In this document: piece by piece, positions 11,029 through 22,655 of the stretch
Position numbering within the stretch: the first letter of the stretch is position 1
Layout: every line of letters begins with the position of its first letter
DNA from: Erigeron canadensis
Taxonomy: Eukaryota; Streptophyta; Magnoliopsida; Asterales; Asteraceae
Reading direction: 5' to 3'
NCBI RefSeq assembly: GCF_010389155.1
Contig: NC_057761.1
Coordinates: 14,510,501 to 14,574,500, forward strand
Length of the DNA stretch: 64,000 bases
Notes under the pieces: model-generated
The model's input: the letters and a program-made list of their open reading frames with translations, nothing else
Told to the model about the DNA's origin: nothing
Database searches by the model: none
Made by a program: the position numbers and the translations under genes

Positions 11029-13707
11029 TTAAGTCTTTTTAGGTACCCACTTTTGAATGGGTCCTTGCGGGTTAGTGGAATCAAGAAAGGTATACAAATG
11101 AGGTTTTCGAACAAGAGGTTTATTCTTAAAATTCATCACAATCCCATTAGAATCAGCAATAAAAGGTTTAGAAATCACAGTAGAAGATTTAGATTTTATT
11201 ACAGACCTTGGTTTAGCTAAATTATTCAAGTTTGAATCAAATTTCCTATTAAGAACTTTATTCTTATAATCATTAGCTATCCAACTTCTTCTAACTGGTG
11301 ATTTAGTGGACACTTGTGTTTTAGCATAGCTAGTAGACTTTATCAATGATGATTTAGAAATCCACTTATGGTTACTAGCTAAGCTCTTATCTCCTGTAAC
11401 AAATAAATTCTTAGAATTAGTTTGAGGAGTTAAAAACACATTTTGATTGTTTATTTTCTTGGAAGATTTGATGTTCTATTTCTTTGGGGTTCCAACAGTG
11501 AACCAACCATACTGATCTCTATAACTAGTTATACCATTAGATGTATCTTTTCTTAGCAAGGTTTGGCTAGAATTAGACATCTTAGATAAATAACTAGATT
11601 GAGAGATAGCTTTAGGATCAGAGGTTCTAGAAATAGATTAAATATCAACCTTGAACATTGAGGTAGGAGGAATGGTCTTTTTACCTTTGATAGCTAGAGC
11701 ATGCTGACCTTTGGGTGAATAAAATGAAGTTGGAGCAATCTTTGATTGAGATTCCTTCTTTGGTGCAACTTCAGGCTTTTTGGGTGACAGTTTTTCAAGT
11801 TCTTTTTCAACTTCCGGTGCAAAAACATGATCAGTTTCCAAAAACTTATCAAGTTCTTCAACAGTAAAATCTGGAACTTTTATTTGAACTTCTGGTTTGA
11901 AAATAGTGTTGTTTGTTAACTTTTCAATTAATGCTTTTGCTTTAGCCTTAAGATCTTTAGGAGTCTCAATCTTGTGTTCTAAGTTCACTTTATTTTGGTC
12001 AACAAGGGGCAAGATGTTTAGCTTTCAAAGCTTGAACTTTCTCTTCAATTTGGAAGAATGATGATAGCATTGAAGTGGACATATCATGAATCTCTTGAGG
12101 AGAGATGTTATCACCCTGCAAATCTTTGTTTGAATTCTTACACCCATTGGATGGTGTGGAGCAATCAACAGAAGTTAGATCATGCAATATTTGGGTAGGT
12201 GTGGTCTCACTTACCTTTGGAGAATGATCTTGAGTTTTCAGATGCTCAATGACATTTTGCTGAGACTCGATCTTTTGTTTAAAACCTTCAATTTCTTTTT
12301 CCAATATGGTAGTTGGAATGTAAGTTCTTTGTGAAACTGGTTTTAAACAAACATTTTGAGAATCATTTTCAGGAATTGAAATGTTGTCTATTTTTTCTAA
12401 CTCATAAATGGATCTTTAATGAGTTTTCTTGTATGTGTCATTAATAGCAACATAATCAATCTGAATTGGTTTTGGTCTTTCAACATCATCTGACTCAAAG
12501 TCATCCTTAGATGGTCTGATAAATTCTTGAATCATGCCAAGTCTAAGACATTTTTCATCATAAAGTGGACCAAGGTCTCCTTTTTGGATTTTTTCCAAGT
12601 GTGCTGGGTTCTCATAACCCAAATCAAGAAGAAGTTCTGATCTATCAATCTTTGATTTATTGTAATAAGCAGTGAAATTCAGAAGAGGATTTTTTTCAAT
12701 TTTATAGATTTTTTCTTGATAGAACAAAACATTTGCTTTCAAATCCTCAACCTGTTTTTGAAGAGTTTCAATTTCAACTCCTTTGAGAAAACAAGTACTG
12801 TTTAGATCAGAAATATGTCTTTCATGTTTTTCACAGTTGAATCTAAAATCTTTCATTTTATTTGTGAAACACTCAACATCAGCTTGTTTTGCATTTGCTC
12901 TTATCCACTCATTGCTTTTCTCAAGCTTTAAAGTCTCAATGGTTTGCTTGAGTGAACGGACAGTCTTTTCAAGATCTTGACATTTGTTAGTCAAATGAGC
13001 ATTGGGTGAAACAAGTTGAGTATTGTTACTTGACAAATGCATTTCTTTCAAAGAATCATAGTTCACTTTGAGAGCTTCATGTACTATTGAGAGTTCTGAA
13101 AATTTTTCATTGATTTTGTCAAACTCTTGTTTAGCCATTTTCAAATTGTTTATCAAAGTAAGGTTTTGCTTTGTCAAAGTATCAGCAGTTGTTTGGTCAG
13201 ACAAGAAAGCATCTTTAGAAATGAATTCTACCATACTTGTTCTTGTGAAGCAGTTTGTGAAGAATTGGTTGTTGAAGTCATCAAGCATTTGAAATCTTCA
13301 GAGTCAGCAAACTTTGAGAAATCATCCCATATCTATTTGGCATTATGATCATGATTGACAGTAGAGAAAATCTCATCGGGAAGAGATTGATAGATATAGG
13401 ATTTAGCTTGCTTGTCAGCTTGGATTCTTGCTTTTTGATCATCAGTCAGTTGTTCAGTTGGAAGACGAATTCCATTGGAATCTTTGAAATGAATTGGACC
13501 TTCAAGAATTGATTCTCTAATAAAGACACCATTTGATTTTGTATCAAGAAAATCCATGAATTCATTTTGCCATTTGATAAGAGAATTTTTGTGAAGAATT
13601 GGAGGTCTGATGATTGACATCATTGGATCAATGTTGGGTGTTGTCATTGAAAGGAATGAGCAATGATTTGGAAATTGTTTTTGTTGGTTTTGAATCTTGG
13701 AAGACAA
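11029..13707 (-). pseudogene. Decayed gag of element A
   Basis: The minus-strand fragments are 13707-13333 (N-terminal capsid-like part), 13288-12416 (a long coiled coil), 12304-11999, 12012-11638 and 11439-11029. The last ends in the motif W-V-P-K-K-T followed by TAA. Frames change between fragments, and no zinc knuckle (CX2CX4HX4C) is visible between the N-terminal part and the coiled coil, so a central piece is deleted. Gag normally forms the cytoplasmic virus-like particle and packages element RNA; this copy could not make a full protein. The C-terminal WVP motif also ends gag in elements B and C. Confidence 0.75.
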
Positions 13708-14199
13708 AATGATCTTGAGGAGATCGTTTCAAGAATATGAAGATGGAACTAGAACGGTCTTGAAGAATATCGTCTTGACAAATGACTTGAAAAATTCTAA
13801 GTAAGGAAGACAGAAGATAAGACGGTCTTGGGGAAGATCGTCTTAGACAATTTGTTTAGGAAAGATAAGACGGTCTTGTGTAAGATCGTCTTAGAACAAC
13901 ATGAGTGAAAAGATTTTCCAAGTATGAAAATCTACGAAATTTGGACAGAATACGGTTATGATTTCAGGATTGTTGAGCAAAACCAATCTCAAAGAGATTA
14001 GTTACCCAAGGAAGTGTGTGATTCCTAATCACAACAACTTCAAATGATCAAATCACCACACACAGTTCACACAGAACCTAAATGCTAGGACAATCTTGGC
14101 AAGATTGTCTTAACACCAAAAGCCAGAAAACCACTAGGACGATCTTGGGAGATCGTCTTAGAAACAATTAAGTAAAATGGTCTATTTGAAGATCGTTTC
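13707..14199. repeat. Right cluster of hairpin-forming palindromes in element A
   Basis: Seven further copies of the palindrome lie in the 5' leader of element A, near 13707, 13751, 13819, 13867, 14087, 14136 and 14175. The copy at 14087-14112 reads GACAATCTTG in one arm and CAAGATTGTC in the other: both arms changed relative to the consensus and pairing is kept. Copies at 13819 and 13867 carry GGTCTTG opposite AAGATCG, a G-T mismatch. Confidence 0.8.
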
Positions 14200-14631
14200 A
14201 AGGTACTTTCTTCAAGAACACCACAAACGACAAAATAGTCGTGTAGAGCACAAATTTGCTCTTTTCTCACTCAATTTTGAGAGTTAGAACTTGATTCAAA
14301 AACAGAAATGCTCAGAATTCAATCGCGCACAACCCTAGCAACAAATTCATAGCTCAAATCACTCAAACTCGAAACCCAAAATCTAGTCAACTTTCCACAA
14401 TTTTCGGATTATATTCAAAATTGTGAATTGGATTCTGAAATTTAACAGGATGTTTTCAGAGGTGATTTAGAATGGATTTGTGAACAAAAACAGGAAAATT
14501 GAGTGAAAATTGATGGTGAATTGGTGAAGAACAGAGACGGTTTTGGCTAGAACACGAATGATAAAATTTGAACAAAATTTACACCAATCTGTGCGAAATT
14601 AGTTCTGAATCTTCAACAGATTATTGTTTTT
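14200..14631 (-). other. 5' leader of element A upstream of the palindromes
   Basis: AT-rich untranslated DNA between the primer site and the palindrome cluster. No ORF above background. It presumably holds packaging and leader functions, but none can be pointed to. Confidence 0.45.
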
Positions 14632-14642
14632 CTCTGATACCA
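14632..14642 (-). other. Primer binding site of element A
   Basis: The minus strand reads TGGTATCAGAG two bases after the LTR end TACA. This is complementary to the 3' end of plant initiator methionine tRNA, the primer typical of copia elements. Confidence 0.85.
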
Positions 14643-14644
14643 CA

Positions 14645-14935
14645 TGTAAGACTATAATTTTATTCGTGTTTTGATGCGGAAGTTAAGTGATCAACAATGG
14701 TGGAATGTGTGTGTTAGTGTGTGTTCTTGAGAGAGAAAGGTGTGTGTGTGGAATGATCTGATTTCCTACAATCCGTGAAAAGTGTTGTTATGGTTACAAT
14801 TGTTATAAGGAAAAAAGGATTGAGGGGTATTTATACTCTAATCAAACTTACAAAAGCTCCCCCTCAACCTTACAACTATTACACAAAAGTACATTATATT
14901 TTAATACAACTAAGCACTATTTTGTATTTCTAACA
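14645..14935 (-). repeat. 5' LTR of element A
   Basis: A 291-bp LTR that begins TGTTAGAAATAC at 14935 and ends TACA at 14645 on the minus strand, adjoining the primer site. Its first nine bases match the 3' LTR start at the window edge. It contains a GAGGGGGAGC tract near 14852-14864. Confidence 0.8.
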
Positions 14936-14937
14936 AT

Positions 14938-17007
14938 GATAATATAAATTCGAATGTCAAAAGCCATGTGCAATCCTTTCATTCTATGCCAATAAGTATG
15001 AGTTCTGCAGAAGGTAGAATGAGTGTTTACTCAGCTTTTTGTACTGCTCATGAAGCATTCATTGGAGGAAAGGTTACTGATCCTGCATTGATCGATGAGG
15101 ACTACAATCAAATAGATCCTGATGATTTGGAATAAATGGATCTACAATGGCAACTAGCTATGTTTACCATCAAGGTCAGGAAATTCACTTAGAGAACATG
15201 GAGATTTGTAGGAAATGGCACTAAAGGTTTTGACCAATTTAAGGTGAAGTGTTATAATTGCGATGGATTTGGTCATTTTGCTAGAGAGTGTCAACGACCT
15301 AAGAGAAATGATAATACCATTGCTGGTAGACAAAGCTACAATCAAGGCCGTATTAATCCTTCAAACAGTCAGAAAACTCAAGCCATGATAACATTACCTG
15401 CTTCTCCGCAACAAGCAAGTACTCCTCATTTTATGGAGTCAAAGGCAGTTGTTGTTCAAAATCCAGATGGTACTTATTAATGGGATACACAAACAAAAGA
15501 TACCTCGAATCATGCTTACATGGTTGAAGTTTATGATGAGGTAGCTGCGACGATTGATTATGCTATGTACTCAAGTGAAGAAAATGCATCTGAGATAGTA
15601 AAGCAGAATATGCGAAAAGTTGCTGAGACTGTGAGATCTGAGAGTGAACCTATGACAGCGGTAAGAGCATCTGAAGAAAAGATGAAGTCATCTAAGCCAA
15701 TAGATGATAATGTCAGAGAGAGCATTGCAAATCAAATGAAGAATTTTGTGATACCTGAAGGTATGACAACTGAAGATTTCGTTGCATACATGGTAGATTG
15801 CAAGGCTGCAGATCAAAAGGTATCATGTTCTTTATTTTCAATTGTTGATGTTTGTAAAATGGTATCAGATTTGAAACTTGAGGTGTTAACGCTTAAAGAA
15901 AATTTAACTAGTCTAACTACTGAAAATGTTATTCTTAAGGAAACTAAAGAGTCTGATTTATTTATACAAAAAGATCACAAAAATGATAAAGAAGTTGAAC
16001 TAGATTTTGATCCTAATGAAGTAGTATACTATACCTTGAAAGACTGTGATATAGTGTTTTATGATAGAGAAGTATCTATAACTAGGATTCAGCCTAAATC
16101 TAGAATTGATAAAGTTTGGTGTGTAGAAAATAAAGAAGAATGGTTAGCTGAACAAATTCCATATAAGGATAGACATTATGCTCCTTTTAAACCAGCAAGA
16201 ACTGTGGAAGAAGCAATACAAACGCTTAATACCATAGATGAAATGAAGGAGTACGGTATTCCAATCCCTAAAATAGAATATGGTCACTTTAGAAAACAAC
16301 AAGCAAAAAAGTGTTATACTTGTCATGAGAGAGGTCATATAGCTATTGAATCTCCAAATAGGAAGGTCAAGAATCCTAAGAATGACAGTCAAGTCAAGTC
16401 AAGTCAAAGGATGTTGATGATATTCCTAATGCTAAAGGGAAAGATAAACTAGTTGAACAAGTAACTTCACCACAATTTATGAGTGCATATAGAAGAGATT
16501 ATTATGAGGGGTATGCAAAAAGACATCCTGATAATAAAAATGCACAGAATTATGTTAAGTTACTTAAATCTTTGTCATATGGTGAGTCTGTTGTGATAGA
16601 TCAAGGGATTAATTTCAATAGATCTAAGACACCAAAATGACAGTGACATTCACAGAATACTACTACTAGTAGTGGAAGTCTGAGTCGTTCTCGTACACCT
16701 TAAAGGAGTAATTCACCTAGGAGTAAGATGGCTCTACTGAATCGATCACCCCCTTCTAGAATTAATAGTTCGTCTAAATTCTATGATCGATTGGGGAGAA
16801 TTCCTAGAAAGTCAACCTAGATATGGTACTAATTCACCATGGAATTCTCCTCCTAAGGCTCATTTCAGTTCACCTAAGAAACAGTCTAAGACACCATCTT
16901 CATCCAAGGCTCCATTATAGAGCGATGGATATTGGACCGAATTAATCATTAGAGATGAATTCGGCAAACCTAAACCTCGGAAGATTTGGGTTCCTTTCAG
17001 AAACTAA
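14938..17007 (+). pseudogene. gag of element B, 5' truncated by element A
   Basis: The frame starting at 14938 continues copia capsid sequence and reaches a zinc knuckle C-Y-N-C...G-H-F-A-R-E-C at 15250-15291. Stops lie at 15133 (TAA), 15190 (TAG) and 15478 (TAA). A second knuckle near 16314 has lost its last Cys (the codon now gives Ser). Four AAGTC pentamers near 16387-16407 mark a frameshift, after which the next frame continues. A Ser/Arg-rich tail follows, with more stops near 16640. The frame ends in I-W-V-P-F-R-N then TAA at 17005-17007. Gag packages the element RNA; this copy is inactive. Confidence 0.75.
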
Positions 17008-17030
17008 CCATCTTATCGTCTGATGTGCAG

Positions 17031-17595
17031 GGAGAACCAAGGAAGCCTATCAGTCTTTGGTATGTTGACAGTGGATGCTCTCGGCACATGACAGGGGACA
17101 AGAAAGTGTTGTCCAACTATGAAGATGTAAATGGTTCATATGTTAGTTTCGTAGGTCCCAAGGGCGACAACATCTCCGGCCAAGGTGATGTTGTCAATGG
17201 GAAGATAACGCTGGAGAAAGTCAATTATGTGGAACAATTAACACATAATCTATTGAGTGTTTCTCATATTTGTGACAAGGGTAATCATGTCCATTTTACT
17301 GAGATAGAAGCACTTATTTTGAAACCAGGATATGTTATTCCTGAAGACTGGATCCTGCTAAAAGCTCCTAGGAAAAGAGACATCTATGGCCTTGTGTTAG
17401 GTGTTGATGATTCAAAGGAGTCAGTTTGCTTATTTACGAAAGCAAACGAATCTGAATCCTTGCTATGGCATAGAAGAATGGGACATTAATTTCCGAAAGA
17501 TGAATGATATTGTCAGACATGGTTTGGTTGAAGGTGTTCCCATGAAACGGTTTGAAATGGAAGACAAGTGTGTACCTTGTTTGAAAGGAAAATAG
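17031..17595 (+). pseudogene. Protease and pre-integrase part of element B pol
   Basis: The pol frame, shifted -1 relative to the end of gag, runs through the retropepsin motif W-Y-V-D-S-G-C-S-R-H-M-T-G, with an intact Asp-Ser-Gly active site, and the pre-integrase W-H-R-R-M-G-H. At about 17490 two bases are missing and the frame changes. A TAG at 17593-17595 sits where a Gln codon would be expected. The enzyme would cleave the gag-pol polyprotein inside the particle. The open frame extends upstream to an ATG at 16986, but I start the feature at the acceptor-like CAG-G, where it becomes homologous to C. Confidence 0.75.
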
Positions 17596-20403
17596 CAAAA
17601 GTCTGCCCATAAACCGAAGCAAGAAAATTCTATTGCCAGCCCATTTGAGCTACTTCACATGGATTTATTTGGTCCAGTGAATGTAAGAAGTAATGGTGGA
17701 ATGTATTATTGTTTAGTGGTTACTGATGACTACTCAAGATTCTCATGGGTATTCTTTCTTCAATCGAAAGATGAGACTCAACAGATTTTGATCAACTTCT
17801 TTGTTGAAACTGAAAATGTTTATGGAGTTCGTATTAAGAGAATCAGGAGTGACAACGAAACTGAATTTATGAATAAGACATTGGAAGTCTTTTGTTTGTC
17901 CAAAGGAATCCAACATCAATTCAGTGCACCGTATGAACCACAACAGAATGGAGTTGCTGAAAGAAAGAATAGGAATCTAATCGAGACAGCCAGAACAATG
18001 CTTGCTGATTCAGGGCTCCCTACTATGTTTTGGGGGGAGGCAGTGAATACAGCTTGTCATATTTTATATAGAATTTCTGTAATTAAACATCATAATAAGA
18101 CATGTTATGAGCTTCTACATAAGAAGAAACCAAATCTAAAGAATGTTGAACCATTTGGTGTACCATGTACTTTCTTGAAATATTTACCTCAGTCAAAGTT
18201 TGATCCAAAGTTTGAAGAGGGATTTTTCATGGGTTATGAACCGGGTACTCCAATTCGACGGGTTTACAACAAATTGACCGGCAAAGTTGACTTGGGTACA
18301 AATGTCAAGATTGTTAGTCATAAACCCGTTGTACAATCTGGAACTGGCAAGAATTTCGAATATGACAGTGTATTTCTTTCATTACACGGTCCTACTTCTT
18401 ATTCAGATCCTGTAACAGTGGATGATGTGATCATTTTAAGAGATCATATGGATTATTCCAATACTTCTACATCTTCTCCTGCTCAAAATGTTGATACTAC
18501 TCCAACCAAAGTTCAGTCTACTGTTATTGGTGAAGGTAGTAAGGACAAGAATAAGCTAACAAATTCAGATGATTGTGAACCCGAGAATACTACACCACTT
18601 ACTCCGTCAAAGGTTTCACTGCCTGATGATGATCCTATTTCTAAAGAATTGGAAGATGATTTTAGCTCTCCTGAGTTTCAGATTAGAACGAATTTAGGAG
18701 AAAGTCTGAATGTTGATTCAGTTCCTCAATATCGAGTTAATAAGGATCATCCAGTTGAAAATATTCTTGTTAATGCTACAGAACCTGTTCGAACTAGAAA
18801 TCAGTTGAATAAGGAACTGACTAGTTTGTTTTATGAAGTGAAAGACACTGGATTGATAACTGAGTGTTTATATTCTGGTTTCATTTCACAAGTAGCACCC
18901 AAGAATGTTAAGGCAGCACTTCAAGATCCATGTTGGGTTGAAGCTATGCAAGAAGAATTAGCTCAATTTAAAAAACCTGGAGTATGGGAGTTAGTAGATG
19001 TGCCTAGAAGTAAAGAACCAATTGGAACTCATTGGGTATTTAAATGCAAACGAGATGACAAAGGGGTCGTTACTAGGAACAAGGCACGTTTAGTAGTTCA
19101 GGGGTTTGCACAACGAGAAGGATATGACTATAACAAAACTTTTGCACCAGTTGCTAGGATTGAAGCTATAAGGTTATTTTTAGCCTATGCTAGTTTCAAG
19201 GGTATAAAGGTGTATCAGTTAGACGTTAAAGAAGAAGTATATGTTCACCAACCACCGGGGTTTGAAGATCCTAACTATCCAAGAAGAGCATATCGACTTG
19301 ATAAGGCTCTTTATGGACTACATCAAGCACCCAGAGTGTGGTATGAGAAGTTGTTGACACATTTGTTGACAAATGGCTTTACCAGAGGATCGATAGACAA
19401 CACATTGTTTATCAAATGGAGGAAGCGAGATTATCTAATTGTACAAGTTTGTGTGGATGATATCATATTTGGTTCATCTAACACAAAGATGTGCAAAGAG
19501 TTCGAAATCAGCATGAAAAAGGAATTTGAAATGAGTGCTATGGGGGAACTTCAATTCTTCCTCAGACTGCAAGTTGATCAAAGGAAAGATGGATTTTTCA
19601 TACACCAGTCTAAGTATGTCGATGACATCTTGAAGAGGTTTCAAATGTTAGAATCCAAGACATATGGTACTCTTATTCAGCAGAATCATGGTTTAGGAGT
19701 TCTTGATCCGAAAGATGAACTTGTGGATGCAACTTATTATCGTGCTATTATTGGCTCATTGATGTATCTGACTATTTCGCATCCAGATATTATGTTTGTT
19801 GTTTGTCTATATGCTAGATTTCAAGCTAGTCCGAAAGAGTCACATTTGGTTGCAGCAAAACGTATTCTACATTATCTTAAAGGAAACCAAGGGCTTGGTC
19901 CATGGTATCCTATGGGTGAAAAGTTTGATTTTGTTGCATATATTGATTCGGACTTTGGTGGTCATAACAATGACAGGAAGTCTACGACTGGAGGTTGTCA
20001 GTTTTTAGGAGGAAGATTAGTATCGTGGCAATGCAAGAAGCAGACATGTGTTGCTCAGTCTTCATGTGAGGCAGAGTATATGGCTGCAGGTAGCTGTTGT
20101 TCCCAGATATTGTGGATTCAGCAACAACTTCGTGACTACGGTATGGATTTTCTTGATACTCATATTAGAATAGACAATAAGTCAGCTCTAGATATTACTA
20201 ATAACCCTGTCATGCATAAGGTCACCAAGCATATTGATATTAGACATCATTTCTTGCATGATTGTGCCCAAAAGAAGTTAATTCATTTGGATAAGGTTAT
20301 AACTGATGATAATTTAGTTGATCTGTATACCAAAGCATTTGATAAGACTCGATTTAAGAAATTAATTTTTCTCAATGGGATGAAGAATGCTGATTCATAT
20401 TAA
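17596..20403 (+). pseudogene. Integrase, reverse transcriptase and RNase H of element B
   Basis: One frame is open for over 900 codons. The integrase acidic triad is visible as H-M-D-L-F-G, R-S-D-N-E-T-E-F and N-G-V-A-E-R-K-N. In reverse transcriptase the first catalytic block reads L-D-V-K-E-E-V-Y-V. Compared with element C, eight to nine residues after LDVK are missing, an in-frame deletion next to a catalytic Asp. The YVDD box reads C-V-D-D. RNase H shows Y-I-D-S-D, S-C-E-A-E-Y and D-N-K-S-A. Despite the long frame the polymerase is probably inactive. Confidence 0.85.
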
Positions 20404-21684
20404 AGCTCTTAAAGAACTGATTTTGTAAGTTCATATTTGTAAATAGCTAGGGTCATAAAAATGCAAAAAGTGTTCTTAGTGTCATATAAAAATCAGAAAA
20501 ATGTGAAAAATCAGAAAATCAAAAGAAATATGATAGAGATTTAAGTTGATGATGTCAGATGATTAGACGTGAGGATACTTAGCTTTTAAGTCTGCTTAAT
20601 CGTAATATAACTGCTTAGTTCAGTGATTACAATTTGGGATATATTGGTAGCTAGATACAAAGTAGTAAGGTTTCCTTAATCTAAACTTAATATATACATG
20701 TTCTTGAGGGAAACATATTCAGATATATGGCTGAGAATGCTAGCCTAGTTAAAGCTTCCAACTTAGGATAGGTTGTCAGAAAGTTCGCTACATGGGTCTC
20801 ATAGAAAATCACGGGTTCCTTATAAATAATGAAACACAAAATCAAATAATGTTAAATCACAAAGTAATTAAATATTGTTATCTAAAAAGTGTCTCATGGT
20901 TTGTTTAAGGATGTTTTTGAATATATATTAAATAAGTGTTATCTTAGTGCTTGTATCAATTACGGAAGTATATCTGAATGTGGGTCACATAAGTTCGCAA
21001 ACTATTCAGTGGCATATTATGCTCCTCGGGTTTCATGGTACTGTCCTTGGCCAGGGTATGTTGAAAATGTTACAACTCAAAGGAAACTAGAAGTACCAAG
21101 TGTTTAAGAGGACAAATATACCGGTAATTATGGTTGGGTCAATGTTCATAACTAATAATAAGAGGATTATTTCTCACTTGCAGACTTATGTAAATGCTAA
21201 TCTGATCTAATTCGCAGTTGCTGAAAATTTCTTGTAAGTAAATAAAGTAGTTTAATTTTATTTTTTTATTATTATTTTTTATTTTTTATTTTTATTTTGA
21301 ATAATAAGTGTCAGTTTGTGTGTCAAACTAGTTCTTATTGCACGAGAGATTTGATAAGCATCTGATGATTTCGTAGAACAGTATGATTCTTAGTGAATTG
21401 TATGAATCTTGTTGCTTATGGTATTTATGTTTGAAGTAAGGATTTTCTAATTAATACATAAGTTGTCTAATTTAGAAAATGAAATGATTTTGAAAATTGA
21501 AAAGTCAAAATATTTTTTAAATTGTTTTTCAAGTAAATTTTGAAATTTCAATTGTTGTTTGGTTGATAAAGTATGCTTGACAAAGATCGGGCTTGCCTTA
21601 GATCTTGTAATGATTACTAGGTTAAGTCATCTTGTAATGATTACTAGGTTAAGTTTATGATTGTTTTTGCATGCTTATGATATA
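20404..21684 (+). other. Spacer of element B downstream of pol, first part
   Basis: No gene. AT-rich, with a T/A-rich stretch near 21255-21300 and a direct repeat of TCTTGTAATGATTACTAGG, two copies within 21604-21656. It should lie between pol and the third ORF of element B and is interrupted by element C. Confidence 0.55.
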
Positions 21685-21689
21685 TTATG
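21685..21689. repeat. Target duplication TTATG, left copy
   Basis: TTATG precedes the C 5' LTR and recurs at 34314-34318 after the 3' LTR, which fixes both ends of element C. Confidence 0.9.
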
Positions 21690-22593
21690 TGTTAGGTCGA
21701 AAATCGACCAAGTATGATTTGTTCAAAATAGTTGAAGTTCAGTGAAGAAAGCTTGCTTAGGATTCTGAAGACATTCAGAATAAAACTCACTGAAGCTTCA
21801 CTTCAGATTCAGAATCAACCAACACTGAAGACGTTCAGACTAAAGTCAAAGACTGAAGACTGAAGAAGAAGATCATCTCAGAAGCGGAGCTCAGAGAAGA
21901 TCTTACCTAATTGAAGAATCTGAAGAGGCTCAGTGAAGAAGTATTTACAACACTTTTTCACTGATTACGAGGAAAGTCTTTATACCTAGGATTGGGAAAG
22001 TTTTAGCAAAAGGTTGGGAATAAAGTATGTCAAGTCACATCAAAGAAACTTACATACTTTTCCTTAAACAAGAATGTTATGGATTTGTCCTAGAAATCCA
22101 TAAATGCATCCAACCATATTTGTACGACATATTGCCATGTCATCAAGACATGTTTGCCTATAAATATAAGACTTCTCACACTTGCTAAAATGTTTGGAAC
22201 TTTGGCAATTGCAACGTGTGATATTACTCTAAGTATTCTTACGAGTAATTCCTTGTCGCATAGATCATTTGTATTTCTAGAGTTGTTTAGATATCTTCAC
22301 AAGTGTGATTATCTTTGTTCCGCAACAACTCTTGTATTTTGTTTATAGCAATAAATAAAATACATTGAAAAATACATCTTGACTCATTCCTATAATACTT
22401 GAATATAAATAGTTTCAAGCACTCGTTATCTATTGTTCATATCCATATCTGGATCGTGGTTCATAACTAGTCTTTGTCTAGATTCGAACCACTTGCCAGT
22501 CAGGTTACTTGATATACTTGTGTTTATTGTTAACCGATTTTATATCTTGTTATATCTTGTTCTCGTGTTACATCTTGTGTAGGTGGACTCACT
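21690..22593 (+). repeat. 5' LTR of element C
   Basis: It begins TGTTAGGTCG and ends GGACTCACT; the 3' LTR ends in CACA. It lacks about 36 bp present in the 3' LTR after GAAAGTCTTT, apparently a deletion between short CTTT repeats. Inverted repeats are GGTCGA/TCGACC at 21695-21709 and ATTCTGAA/TTCAGAAT at 21762-21781. A likely polyadenylation region, AATAAATAAAATACA, lies near 22350. Confidence 0.9.
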
Positions 22594-22595
22594 TT

Positions 22596-22607
22596 TGGTA
22601 TCAGAGC
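22596..22607 (+). other. Primer binding site of element C
   Basis: TGGTATCAGAGC lies two bases after the 5' LTR and is complementary to the 3' end of initiator Met tRNA. Confidence 0.9.
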
Positions 22608-22655
22608 TTTCCAGGTTTATTCATTAAGTTGTTATACCTGTTTTAATCCTACAAG

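Larger units (their letters stand above)
1..14935 (-). mobile_element. Element A: Sirevirus-like Ty1/copia retrotransposon lacking pol
   Basis: In minus-strand order I see a 291-bp LTR, an initiator-Met-tRNA type primer site, a leader with palindromes, a decayed gag, a spacer with more palindromes, a very large third ORF, a polypurine tract and the first bases of the 3' LTR. No protease, integrase, reverse transcriptase or RNase H is present. The element is therefore non-autonomous and would need a relative to supply pol. A 4.2-kb solo LTR interrupts it. Its right edge cuts the gag of element B, so A is younger than B. The target duplication cannot be checked because the left flank is outside the window; the right flank is ATGAT. 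The Sirevirus assignment is an inference from the gag type, primer site, multiple polypurine tracts and third ORF. Confidence 0.8.

Noticed and set aside
9288..14199. Regularly repeated palindromes as a CRISPR-like array
   Set aside because: This is a plant genome; spacers are irregular and the repeats lie in a retrotransposon leader and spacer. No cas genes.
22596..22607. tRNA-like sequence TGGTATCAGAGC
   Set aside because: It is the primer binding site of a retrotransposon, only complementary to the tRNA 3' end; no cloverleaf around it.
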